DNA of 64,000 bases from Amorphochlora amoebiformis. Its lineage: Eukaryota > Cercozoa > Chlorarachniophyceae. This document shows, piece after piece, positions 51,068-63,827 of the stretch. Position numbers and translations under genes: made by a program. How positions within the stretch are numbered: position 1 is the stretch's first letter; each line of letters opens with the position of its first letter. The notes under the pieces were generated by a model that saw only the letters and a program-made list of their open reading frames with translations, searched no databases and was not told where the DNA came from. The stretch lies in the NCBI GenBank assembly GCA_054601695.1, contig BAAHQB010000243.1:1-64000 (forward strand), written 5' to 3'.

Positions 51068-51556
51068 TACTCGAGCTGGGAAGGGTGGCTTCTTCTTGGA
51101 TTTTTGGTGGCAAGGAGGCTGGGAAAACCGCCAGAACCATGCGATATGTTATCGATCAGCAGGCGGCACGTACAGCATTGAGTGTTGAGAGCTTGTCGTA
51201 CGGTCAATGAACGAGGCGCTATTTTCTTAAAGCACACCCGAAAAGAAAAAGAAAATTTTCTAGCGCACCGTTATTAGGTCCGTTAGTGACGATAGATACG
51301 TCTTTGTTTGTGACAGGCTCCTTGGTCACATTTCTGACGCTGAAGTCACGCGACGTGACATCAACGACGGAATCCACGCAGTCTGATCCCCGACTACGCG
51401 CCACTGTGCAGAATCTCCCAGTTTGGCCCCGTACATTTGTGCTCATGTTAGACTTGAGAGCTGGGAAAAGGGCAGGGCAAGACTGCCTTGTCTAATTTCT
51501 TCACTTTCAGGGTTGAAAGTCGAGTGTTGTAACAGTTTTTCTTCCAAAGTTCAGGC
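51068..51556. promoter_or_regulatory. Divergent intergenic region upstream of the coiled-coil gene
   Basis: 489 bp of unique sequence between the coiled-coil start (minus) and the first weak plus-strand start. It contains AAGTCACGCGACGTGACATC, again the GTCACG/CGTGAC pair seen at 7646-7804 and 18864-19079, and GTGACATCAACG resembling GTGACATCATCG at the YIF1 promoter. A minus-strand frame of 75 codons (51219-51446) is open here but has no supported join. Confidence 0.45.
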
Positions 51557-51980
51557 ATGAAGGGTCGAAGGAGCTGGGAGTTTGGTGGGTTGGGATAGGT
51601 TGGGGTATAATTAAGACATTTATGAATGTCATTTAGATGTTTATACGCGTAAGAGCATGTATTTTTGTACATCTGTCTATGTATGTATGAATAGGATCCT
51701 GGAAACTTCACATAGATTTGAATTTGATGACATACGCATAGAATTATTCCAGGTAAGCTCGGAAATCCTAGGAGGGTTTGCATTGGAACATCTGGAACCG
51801 TCAATGATAGTACCAAGGGCACTTTTTGGAGCAAAATGCACCAGAACCGGCGACGCTCAAGAGATGTCATTGCAAGTATGTCGATAATGTATTTACACAT
51901 ATATATATATATATATATACATATGTATATAGATGTTAAATATGTATATACATACATATATACATATACATATATATATA

Positions 51981-52047
<67 letters not shown>

Positions 52048-52138
52048 CATATATACGCATAGATATAATCATATGCATGAATAAATAGCAGACACGAATA
52101 TAGATCTTATGTATAGATGTTAGATTTATTATATATAT

Positions 52139-52185
<47 letters not shown>

Positions 52186-52407
52186 CTGTATGTATGTATA
52201 TACATACATACATATATATTATATATATATATATATATGTACATATATATATATATATATTATATGTAATTGAGTCAATTTTCGGAGAATTTCGACTACC
52301 ATTTAGAAGCTACTGTAATAATTGGTCGAATCCAAACGGACTTCATCAGATGGAAACAGTATGATATACCATACCGCTGCGCTAATACATATGTGTCGAA
52401 TGCAAAG

Positions 52408-52454
<47 letters not shown>

Positions 52455-52580
52455 ATATATATATGTATAATACATAAATGCATTATTAATATCTTACATA
52501 CAATATAGTCCAACCTAATCAACTGGTATCATGCGTTCAATAGAGTCCAACCACGATCAAAGCCACTCAGCTCTCACTAG
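51557..52580 (+). CDS. Candidate small gene, 3 exons, about 94 aa, unknown product
   Basis: Exons 51557-51588, 51695-51875 and 52509-52580 join in phase. The middle exon is the best part: 60 open codons ([19 protein letters not shown], then [20 protein letters not shown] and [14 protein letters not shown]), flanked by TAG and GTATGT. The first exon gives [10 protein letters not shown] and the last [17 protein letters not shown] and a TAG. I do not recognise the product. Alternatively the middle exon belongs to the ankyrin gene downstream through an unseen exon. Opposite-strand frames are also open here. Confidence 0.33.
52275..52395 (-). mobile_element. Possible diverged tRNA-like/SINE fragment
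   Basis: On the minus strand it starts TTAGCGCAGCGGTATGGTAT, like the heads of the two SINE-like copies, and later has CCGTTTGGATTCGACC, which combines the CCGTTTGGATT of copy 2 with a B-box-like GGATTCGACC. Similarity to the copies is confined to the head and this block, so it may be a separate element or a decayed copy. Confidence 0.4.
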
Positions 52581-52730
52581 CGGAAACCCTCGCATTAACT
52601 TTGACCCTATCAAACCCCCTAACTCTGAGTTCCCCAAATCTAACAAACTCCGCATTAACCCTAATTTTAACTATGTGCAAAATAATATATGTTATTGCAT
52701 GTTGAATATACATATATAAAATCTCCATCG

Positions 52731-52903
52731 ATGGTCGTCGAGACGCGTTCTCTCATGCTATTTATTGTTGGTATATATATAAACTATATATATATATATA
52801 TATAATATACTATAATATATATAAGAAACTATGATATATATATAATATACTATACATATGTATATATGTATATATATATATATATGTATGAATATAGGTG
52901 TGC

Positions 52904-52942
<39 letters not shown>

Positions 52943-53482
52943 GCATACATATGCATATATATATATACATATATATGTATATATACATATATATACATAT
53001 ATATATATGTATGCATATAGTATATAATAAATATATATATATATATTTTTATATATATACATATATATATATATACATATATACATATATATATATATAT
53101 ACATATGTATAAATGTACGTATATAGATATATATATATATATATATTTACATGTATGTATATATATATATATGCTTTATCGTATAAACTACCAATGTAAC
53201 AGGAGGCGGATCCCTTGAAGACCAACTCCTAGCCGCCGCGGGAAGAGACGGAAAATTGGACGAGGTATTACTATACGTTTATGTAAATATGTGTATGAAT
53301 CTATATCTACACGTACGATATATCTCTACGTATACAACATGTACGTGTATATATACATATATACATTTCCTTTTATGTGCCATATACTATATTCATACAT
53401 ATGTACATATAAATATTATACATATATATATATATATATACATACATACATATAGATACAATATAAACATATGTTACATCTA

Positions 53483-53520
<38 letters not shown>

Positions 53521-53608
53521 GAATAAATATATACACATATATATATATATGTACATATATAAATATATATACATATATATATATACATATATATATATAA
53601 ATATACAC

Positions 53609-53639
<31 letters not shown>

Positions 53640-53752
53640 TATATGTATATTACATCTACACTATTTAGTAATATATATATATGTATAAATAAATACACAT
53701 ATATATATATACATATACATATAAATATATTACACACATATATATATACATG

Positions 53753-53784
<32 letters not shown>

Positions 53785-53797
53785 ATATATATATATT

Positions 53798-53829
<32 letters not shown>

Positions 53830-53892
53830 CACGTATATATTATATACATATGCACACGTATGTATGTATGTATGTACATACACACACATATA

Positions 53893-53927
<35 letters not shown>

Positions 53928-54012
53928 TATATATATTAATGTATATAGACACACAACACTTATGTATATATATATGTACATATACATACATATATATATG
54001 TATATGTACACT

Positions 54013-54045
<33 letters not shown>

Positions 54046-54287
54046 GTACATATACATACATATATATATATATATATATATGTAAATATGTATATAGATT
54101 TATATGTATAATATATATACATACATACATATATATATATATAATATATATATATATAATATGTATATAACATGTAATTCATATGCATGTACGTGTGTAA
54201 GTGAACAATTTGAATGGGTACATATATAACGCAACATACTGTTTTTCAATATACTATATATGTAGTGATAATTGTACATTAACGTTC

Positions 54288-54341
<54 letters not shown>

Positions 54342-54444
54342 ATATGTGTAATAATGTATACACGTATGTATAAATATAATATGATATACGATATTGATTT
54401 TAAAGTATACGTACGCGTATGTATGTATTTACATATAATGTATT

Positions 54445-54476
<32 letters not shown>

Positions 54477-54608
54477 TATGTACACTTATATACATATATA
54501 TATATACATACATATATATATATATGTACATATACATACATATATATATATATATATATATGTAAATATGTATATAGATTTATATGTATAATATATATAC
54601 ATACATAC

Positions 54609-54639
<31 letters not shown>

Positions 54640-54770
54640 ATATGTATATAACATGTAATTCATATGCATGTACGTGTGTGTAAGTGAACAATTTGAATGG
54701 GTACATATATAACGCAACATACTGTTTTTCAATATACTATATATGTAATGATAATTGTACATTAACGTTC

Positions 54771-54810
<40 letters not shown>

Positions 54811-54911
54811 GTATATGTGTAATAATGTATACACGTATGTATAAATATAATATGATAAATGATATTGATTTTAAAGTATACGTACGCGTATGTATGTATA
54901 TACCTATAATG

Positions 54912-54954
<43 letters not shown>

Positions 54955-54993
54955 TATTTTACTACGTATATGTCCTAATACATGTATATGTAT

Positions 54994-55027
<34 letters not shown>

Positions 55028-56836
55028 TAAATATATATATTTATAGATATATATATATGTATATATATGTATACATATATATATATATATATATAAACGT
55101 TTACTTATACATGTAAATGCAGATATGTTGAAAATGTCTGTAAGCGCACATTTATGTGCATATATTTGCATACATACATATACATGTATATACTTACATG
55201 TATTCATACATATATCTGCATTATATTATATACGTAGAAATGAATTCATAAATATATTGCACTCATACATCTGCACGTATATATTGTATGTATTTATACA
55301 TTGACGTATCCACTCACCCAGGTGATCCGTCTCCTAAATCTTAAAGCCAACACCGAACACAAAAACCCCAGACTAAGCCCCAACTCCACCAACCGCCGCG
55401 GCGAGACGCCCATGATGGCCGCCGCATGCTATGCCCGCATTTCCATCCTCCAATATCTCCTCTCCAATAGCGCAAAGGTTTTGTTCACTAAATTCCAATA
55501 GCTTAGATCTAAACTGTTTTGAACAGGTCAACACGCAGGACCTCCACCACCGCACTCCGCTCATCTACGCAGTAAAGTCCCGTGATCTCGATACCGTCCG
55601 GTTCTTGGCACTCGAGGCAAAGGCCAAGCCAAATTTTGGATTCGATCGACCAGCGCAGGACAAGCTTTCGGCGCTCTCAATCGCTGCCAAGAACGGAGAC
55701 CTCGCGATCGTCAAGATTTTGGTCGAGGGGTGTCAAGCTATCGTAAATTTCAACAAAAACATCAACACGCTTCGGAAGCAAACGACTCTCATGCACGCCT
55801 TGAAAGCGGCACTGGGCCGAAGGACTAGCGGCTCAGGTGAAGCGGATTCGGATTCTCTCAGCGTCGTTCGATACCTTGTTTCTGACGCCAAGGCAAGAGT
55901 CAACGATAAAGACGCCTTTGGAAACACGGCACTCATGGTCGCTATTGGGGACCGGTCAGAAAAAGATACGAATTACCGAAGCAGTCTCCAGGCCGTTCGC
56001 TTTCTTGTTGAGACCGGAGGTGCAAACATACTGGCAGTCGATAAGAGTGGGAAGACAGCTCTGGGAAGGGCCGCATTGTTTGATCAGGTGGCAATTGTAG
56101 ACTACCTGGCGGGGAAGTCGAGGCCTGAAGACCGGTTGTGCTATATTCATGTGTATATATACATATATATATATAAAATATATGTATATATGTATGTCTA
56201 CATATATATATATATATATATATTATATATTTATATATATATAATATATATGTATTCATATGTGTGTGTGTTTTTGGCTTAATGTACATAAGGGTTATGC
56301 ATTTAGACATTGTTTTTCATATTTAATGACTTAAAACTCCCGTGGACATATCAAAACCCATATACATATCAAACTTTCACATGTAAACACTGTAAAAGGG
56401 TGAATATCTCTGGGTTCATACCTTGGCAGGTGAATAACATAGTTACATACATCAGGTTCTCGTCATTGATGCTCATCGCGGCTCGAAATTTATGGACTAC
56501 AGATGCGCAAGTCAAGATCGCAAGCCTGCTTATAGACAAATTTGGTGTACGAGTCGATAGAGCAACAAGGGATGGAATCACTGTAAGAGAGATGTCTAAC
56601 TCTCTTATACTATAATATTAATAACATAGTGATATATACCGTAATAAGATATTACAAGACTAATAACGTTGTAAATGATATGTCATATGATACAAATATG
56701 CGATTTACTATTAACTGTAAAAATACAGCAGTAGAATATAATAACGTAACACCATATGTACTGTGCAATGTAGTATAGCTTTTGTATATACGAAAACATA
56801 TGTGTATATTTACCATATATGGATGCCTCTATATAA

Positions 56837-56881
<45 letters not shown>

Positions 56882-57018
56882 CATACATGTGTGGCATATA
56901 TATAAATATATATATATATACCTATTATGTATTATATATATTATATATATATATATATTATATTATACATAAGTAGATATGTATACACACATGTACACAT
57001 ATACATTACATGAATATG

Positions 57019-57076
<58 letters not shown>

Positions 57077-57841
57077 ACGTACACCCATATGTCTTTTAAT
57101 GTATATGCATATATACACATATGCAGCCCCTCATGGCAGCCGCATACTCGAACCACCCCCGTCTCGTCCAGCTTCTCACATCAAGAAAAGCCAAGGTCAA
57201 CCTTCAGTCGAATAATCTGCTGGGAAGACACAGTGCGCTGGCCTTGGCGGTCGCACGAGAACACGAAGATGTTGTTAAGTTGTTGCTGGATGCTAAGGCG
57301 GACACTCAGGCTCAGGTGGGATGGAGAATTGTCTGTCTGTCGACGATTCCAATTGTCTTCTTCTTTTATGATTGTCTTAGTCCTTTCTCAATTTTTGTTT
57401 ATCTCGTTTCCTTCTCTTCCATGTGTGTCTGTCTACCATGTGATAATGAATATATTTACATATATATATATATATAATATATAAATATACATATAAATAT
57501 ATTATATGTATTCAATATATAAAAAATCTTTTATAATACATCTATATTACTAGATATGAGAATATGTGTATGTATACATTCGTACTATGTTTACATACAT
57601 AAATACGTATACATATATATATATATATATACATATATAATATATATCTATATATAATATAGTGTGTACGAATTGTACATCTGTATGTACTAAATGCATA
57701 TATTGTATTTAATAATGTTTTTAATATATATATATATATATGTATACATATTTATCTTATTTGTGTATAAGGTGGTGATTCGGGGGCGGAGGCTTTCACT
57801 GCCGACCAAAGAGATATCGCGGTATTATATGTACAAAAATG

Positions 57842-57891
<50 letters not shown>

Positions 57892-57904
57892 GAACACACA
57901 CATA

Positions 57905-57950
<46 letters not shown>

Positions 57951-58576
57951 TGTACACATATGCATACATATCATGTGTAAAGAACAATCAACACGGTGGT
58001 TAGTGTTAGACTTAGGATCAGATCAGGGCTAGGGTCAGAGCTAGGATTAGGGTTGGGGGTTGGGGTTGGGGTTAGGGGTGAGGATTGGGGCTAGGGTGAG
58101 GTTAGGTGGGGTTAGGGATAGGGTAGGGTTCGAGGCCAACACACATGCTTACTGATTCCTAAACATGGTAACACGTTACACGGCCAGTCTAGATGTTCTC
58201 ACGGAGAAATAGATGCCGTAAACCCCAAATATATGCGAACCAAATATGTATGTATATGTACATATCTATATTACGTAAATATACATATATATATGTATAT
58301 ATTATTTACATTTGTGTAAATGTATTAGAAACATATGTACATATATGTTTAGATATACGCATGTTTGTGTGCGTGTGTGTGTGTATGAAGAACGTATTAT
58401 ATATTAATATATATTTACATTTATTATGTAATATATGCATGTATATATATACATATGTATGTGTGTGTGTATATATATATATGTATATACATATATATGT
58501 ATATATATATACATGTATATGTACATATGTACATACATTTGTATTATTATATACATAACATATGCACATATATATA

Positions 58577-58643
<67 letters not shown>

Positions 58644-58823
58644 ACATATATATATATATATATATTATACTTATATGTATATACATGTATATATATGATA
58701 CCATCTGTGTAGAAATACGTCTTCACATATATATATATATATATACATGAATATATATGTGTATGTATATATATATATATATATATATATAACATATATA
58801 TAAAACATACGCTCGTTCTCTAA

Positions 58824-58879
<56 letters not shown>

Positions 58880-59405
58880 ACATACATATATATATATATG
58901 CATATATATGTGCGTGTGTCAAGATTATTTATTTCATATGTACTTGTAGTATGACCGGGGTACACTCAAAGAAGAATGAAAAGTTGAAGTCTAGGGTAAG
59001 TATGTCGTGTCATTAGATATACATGTTGTTCAGCACGTTGACATTTATTATACATGTGTACACAGATGAGTGTTGTTGAGTGGGCGGGTAAAGTGTGCGG
59101 TAGGATGGCGAGTGGCATGAATGTATTTGGAATGGTCTTCCAAGCGGTATGTCTGTATGTCTGTATGTATGTATGCTTATTATGTGTGCGTGCGGCTACC
59201 ACATTATATAAGTATATCATTATTATTATTGTTGTTATTACTGTTATTATTGTAATAATATTATTATTATTAATACTATTGTTATTATTATTCTATAGAC
59301 GTATATATATACATGTACATATATGTGAATATATATGTAAATATCTATATATATATATATATATATGCCTATGTATATATATACACCCACACACACACAC
59401 ATATG

Positions 59406-59438
<33 letters not shown>

Positions 59439-59831
59439 ATATATATATATACATATTTAAATAAAATATTATGTACATACATTGACATCAAATGCATATA
59501 TCTCAATATGGCTATATATATATATATATATATACGTGTGTGTGTATATATATGTAAATATATAAAAATAAATGTAAAATTCGTATTTTTATTTGTCAAA
59601 GAAATCGTATCTCCTACTCAGGCAATGGCAAACTCGTTACGGCGCGACCTCAGCGAGCTAGAACTGCTCCATCAATCCATATCCTTAGCCGTCGGCGACG
59701 CGAGCGCGGGTCGAAGACTGGGAACCTACGGTAAGAATTGGGCATCTCAGATGGACGATCACTTGGAAAAATTGGGGAGAATGATGACTGTTGTGGTTTT
59801 CTCTCGTGAAACAATGGGGTGTAGAGGTTGA
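52731..59831 (+). CDS. Ankyrin-repeat protein, about 10 exons, about 520 aa
   Basis: Core exons 53203-53264, 55322-55477, 55527-56134, 56456-56582 and 57127-57315 join in phase. They encode ankyrin repeats with the usual TPL-x-AA and V-x-x-LL positions: [119 protein letters not shown] and [38 protein letters not shown]. Ankyrin repeats bind partner proteins; nothing here tells which. Proposed first exon: 52731-52770 ([13 protein letters not shown]). Proposed 3' exons: 57772-57821, 58950-58995, 59066-59146 and 59622-59831 ([23 protein letters not shown] stop). The tail is less certain: exon 57772-57821 is open in two frames, and an ATG at 58951 could start another gene. Exon 55527-56134, at 608 nt, is the longest in the window. 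Confidence 0.82.
54001..54479 (+). repeat. About 480-bp tandem duplication, unit 1 (ankyrin gene intron)
   Basis: The segment containing GTACACTTATA, TAAGTGAACAATTTGAATGG, GCAACATACTGTTTTTCAAT, a (TC)n run and AAAGTATACGTACGCGTATG is repeated at once at 54480-54955 with few changes. Both copies contain the same spurious frame beginning [16 protein letters not shown]. Confidence 0.88.
54480..54955 (+). repeat. About 480-bp tandem duplication, unit 2
   Basis: Second unit of the duplication beginning at 54001. Differences are mainly microsatellite lengths, an extra GT dinucleotide before TAAGTGAAC, and single substitutions (GTAGTGAT against GTAATGAT), which suggests a recent event. Confidence 0.88.
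58000..58135 (+). repeat. Degenerate telomere-like G-rich tract (TTAGGG variants) in an ankyrin-gene intron
   Basis: About 120 bp of irregular units such as TTAGGGTTGGGGGTTGGGG, GGGGTTAGGGGTGAGG and GGTTAGGTGGGGTTAGGGA. Unlike the array at 8626-8828 the units are mixed lengths (5-8 bp) and point the opposite way, with TTAGGG on the plus strand. The tract lies between exons 57772-57821 and 58950-58995 and is non-coding. Confidence 0.75.
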
Positions 59832-60119
59832 ACTTAGAAATAGAGGAAGGAATCAAGCTAGGAACTCGTTGATTTTCTAGATTTTAGGAATAGGTCTTCA
59901 AGTATATATGGGCACACAAGGACTAACTTTGCACATATCTCACACGTGAATCATTTTTTGCACATATCGCACCTACGTATGTACATGCACTTTGATACGT
60001 ATCAGCACTTCATGAGCTACCCTGGCTTGTTGAATCCTCGGAAATGTACGTGTACACATGCATCACCGAGCAGTACAGAAGCTTATAAGTACACATGTAT
60101 AAATACTATGTACATATTT

Positions 60120-60161
<42 letters not shown>

Positions 60162-60579
60162 ATATGTACATATATATATATATGTGTGTGTGTGTGTATC
60201 ATAGTATATGTGTGTGTGTTTATAGGATTGTGTATTTCAATTTTTTTATAATATTTTTTACTAGTACAACCTAGATGATTTATAATATTACTAGTATACT
60301 AATACATATATATTACAAAAACTAGTATATATAAATGTATAATGTGTGTGTGTGTGTATTATATAATTATATTTATACTAGTTATAAATATTACATCTTG
60401 ACCGTCACATGTCTAGATTCTAGAGATTGTCATCTAGTTGTCACTAGTGTCATGGCGCAGTTCAAAATTTTAAATTTCAAAAACCTTGAAATACATTTCA
60501 TTTCTTTAAAAGCTTCGTTGTGATATTGAATATATATATTCAGATATATGTATATTCTGTATCGACTAGATCGATCTAG

Positions 60580-60611
<32 letters not shown>

Positions 60612-61148
60612 TACATATATATATTCATACATATCTGTAATATCTAGAATATGTTGAATATCATTAGTATTCATTACTACTAGGACTAGTAGGAATTGTT
60701 TGTTGACTAAAGCTAGGAATAGTTTGATAAGTAAGAGGACAAATGCACATTCAGGTTCATGCTAGTCATGACATCGACTCACTACAGCACTAGCAGCGTG
60801 TGAAGTCCCAATCGACGAAGACTAGACCAAGGGTGGATATACAAAGATATACTAGGTATACTACGTAGGTACAGGGTAGTTGGGGGTATCCTAGATCTAG
60901 TAGATACCCCAATCCACCCAGCAGCCCGACAAAATAAACAAATAATCTAGATAATACCAACAGGAAAAGGATATTAATAGTTTAAAAACATTAACTACTA
61001 AAACAAAAAACCCATTATCTAGATTAATACTAGTTATATCATAGTAAATCAAAACATCACCTTCTACTAACTAGACTAAAAGCAGGGTATCACTTGTACT
61101 AATGACTTTAATTTAACTGGTATAAAGGTATTATTGTATACATATTAT
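59832..61148. other. Spacer between convergent ankyrin and AP endonuclease genes, CTAG-rich from 60240
   Basis: 1.3 kb between two stop codons on opposite strands. The first 400 bp is mixed sequence with a short (TA)n block. From about 60240 to 61120 I count about twenty-five CTAG tetramers, many in ACTAGT or TCTAGA form, in about 860 bp. Short frames (for example 60452-60523) lack any supporting splice context. Confidence 0.65.
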
Positions 61149-61209
61149 CTACAGGTTTTTGAGCGTGAGGACAAGTGGGACATGATCGGAGGCACCCCAC
61201 ATCTCTTCC

Positions 61210-61274
<65 letters not shown>

Positions 61275-61302
61275 AGTACATGTATTGTGATGCTATACTT
61301 AT

Positions 61303-61336
<34 letters not shown>

Positions 61337-61570
61337 ATTGAAAATATGTTTAACTATATACATCTTAACATATTATAAATATATGTATATTTATGTATAT
61401 ATATATATATATATAAATATAAATATGTATATGTATATGTGTGTGTGTGTGTGTATATAAAATACATATATTATGCATATATGTATATATCTATGTCCAT
61501 ATGTATGTTTATATTGTATATAATATATATATGTATATATAATATACATACATATAATATTATACATGAA

Positions 61571-61603
<33 letters not shown>

Positions 61604-61727
61604 ATATATATGACATATTATATCTGATGTATATATATATATATGTATATATACGTATATCTATATTTTACATGTAAATTACACAAGTGTATAATATACA
61701 CATAAATACATACACATACATGCAATA

Positions 61728-61767
<40 letters not shown>

Positions 61768-61868
61768 CATATATCCACACATATATTACTCATTATGTGT
61801 ACATACATGTATGTATATATACATGTATTACATTATGTGTAGCTTTAAAGTCTGTATATAGTATATAT

Positions 61869-61916
<48 letters not shown>

Positions 61917-61961
61917 CGTACATATATGCATATTCACATGTAATACTTACATACATGCATT

Positions 61962-61992
<31 letters not shown>

Positions 61993-62075
61993 GCTATTAA
62001 TGTGTACATATAAATATACCTACATATGTATTACATTATATGTAGCTTTGAAGTCTGTATATAGTATATATATAT

Positions 62076-62113
<38 letters not shown>

Positions 62114-62163
62114 TACGTGCATATATGCATATTCATATGTAATACTTACATACATGCATTAAC

Positions 62164-62197
<34 letters not shown>

Positions 62198-62405
62198 TGC
62201 TATTAATGTGTACATATAAATATACCTATATATATACATATATATTATATTATGAAAACATGTGTGTATATATACAACTTACATATAACTCGGAACCATA
62301 TGGATTGTATTTCGCAGATTTTCTCACATGCTTACACATATATGAACGTTTTAATGGGGTACGGTTGCTGCGCACCCCACATTCATACATACATACCTAC
62401 ATACA

Positions 62406-62439
<34 letters not shown>

Positions 62440-62551
62440 CATACATAGATACAAAAATACATACATACATATATACATATATACACACATAGATACATAA
62501 ATACATACATACAATATATATATATATATATACATATATATATAAATATAT

Positions 62552-62609
<58 letters not shown>

Positions 62610-62704
62610 ACGTATATACCTCCGAGAGACTTCCTTAATGCAGTCTTTGATACGCTCAGAAACAACGAAGTAATCCAGCCTAATATATGTATTACATATA
62701 TATT

Positions 62705-62741
<37 letters not shown>

Positions 62742-62950
62742 GTATATATGTATATATATATATATGTATATACATAGACTTGTGAGAGAGAGAGAGTGGG
62801 GGAGAGGAATAAATACATGTAAATATATATGTATATATATACGTATATTATATATATGTATATTATATACATATATATATTTTATATTTCTATTTATTTG
62901 TATGTACATAGACTTGTAGGAGAGAGATAGAGAGAGATATACATACATAT

Positions 62951-62986
<36 letters not shown>

Positions 62987-63271
62987 GTATGTTTGCCCCT
63001 CACAATCTATTTTCTACATATATATATATATATATACACATATACATATATATATATATACATATATATATATATTACTATACATACGCACACACACATT
63101 TATATATGCATATATATTTATATATTTGTATGAGTATATACAATATATAGTGTGATATGCTTATATATATATATTACATATATATATATATATGTATATA
63201 CGTATTTAAGTATATACCGCCATCCATTGTTCTTTTGCTTAGCAGCAAACCGATAGCTCCAGAATGTATAC
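61149..63271 (-). CDS. AP endonuclease (APE1/exonuclease III family), C-terminal exons
   Basis: Three exons join in phase: 63218-63271 ([17 protein letters not shown]), 62620-62679 ([19 protein letters not shown]) and 61149-61209 ([22 protein letters not shown] stop). These are the last three conserved blocks of the family: the TFW-Y segment, GWRLDYF-VS, and the closing SDH motif whose Asp and His sit in the active site that cuts DNA at abasic sites during base excision repair. The usual GSDHCP is GASDHVP here, keeping Asp and His but replacing Cys by Val. About 57 residues are present; the metal-binding and catalytic N-terminal exons must lie upstream, beyond the right edge. An opposite-strand frame over the last exon ([10 protein letters not shown]) is a shadow. 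Confidence 0.9.
61826..62029 (+). repeat. About 205-bp tandem duplication, unit 1 (AP endonuclease intron)
   Basis: TATTACATTATGTGTAGCTT, AAAGTCTGTATATAGTATAT, CATACATGCATTAACATAT and TGCTATTAATGTGTACATAT recur in the same order at 62030-62235, about 205 bp away, with single-base changes and different microsatellite lengths. Confidence 0.85.
62030..62235 (+). repeat. About 205-bp tandem duplication, unit 2
   Basis: Second unit of the duplication beginning at 61826. TGTAGCTTTGAAGTCTG here replaces TGTAGCTTTAAAGTCTG. The (CA)n run inside is longer. Confidence 0.85.
62384..62444 (+). repeat. (ATAC)n microsatellite
   Basis: About fifteen ATAC units with one C substitution and a few TATA interruptions. 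It lies in the last intron of the AP endonuclease gene. Confidence 0.9.
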
Positions 63272-63558
63272 CTACAAATTAGATAATATATATATATTAT
63301 ATATTATAATATATATTAAGATACAAACATATATATATATATACACACATATATATATATATATGTATATGTATATTCAGCTACATATGTTTACATATAT
63401 ATATATATACACATATATATATATGTATATACATATATGTGCATTATATATTATGTATATATATATATGTGTGGGTATGCACATGTGTTAGTATATATAT
63501 ATATATATGTATATATTATATATTTATATAGTTATACATATACACATACATACATGTA

Positions 63559-63603
<45 letters not shown>

Positions 63604-63793
63604 TACATATTGCACAGCTGTAATCCAATCTAGATGAGACAGAGACTGGAACCAAACGAGTATCAATGGAAGGAGACACATGGGGACAGATAGAGAGGGA
63701 GAGAGAGAAAAGAGAGAGAGAGAACAAATACCGAGAAAAAGAGAAAGATATATATGCGTACATATTTGAGAAAGAGAAAAGAGGTATACCTCT

Positions 63794-63827
<34 letters not shown>

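Noticed and set aside
51219-51446. 75-codon minus-strand frame upstream of the coiled-coil gene
   Set aside because: It lies in the divergent spacer, ends at its own stop, and has no splice link to the accepted first exon. It may be 5' UTR sequence.
60335-60523. Plus-strand frame ending MAQFKILNFKNLEIHFISLK
   Set aside because: It is low in CpG, has no supported acceptor, and lies in the CTAG-rich convergent spacer beyond a good stop codon at 59831.
61154-61250. Plus-strand exon reading [19 protein letters not shown] that could extend the ankyrin gene
   Set aside because: The other strand encodes the unmistakable [12 protein letters not shown] end of AP endonuclease with correct phase and a stop, and the plus frame would have to run into a (YI)n tract.
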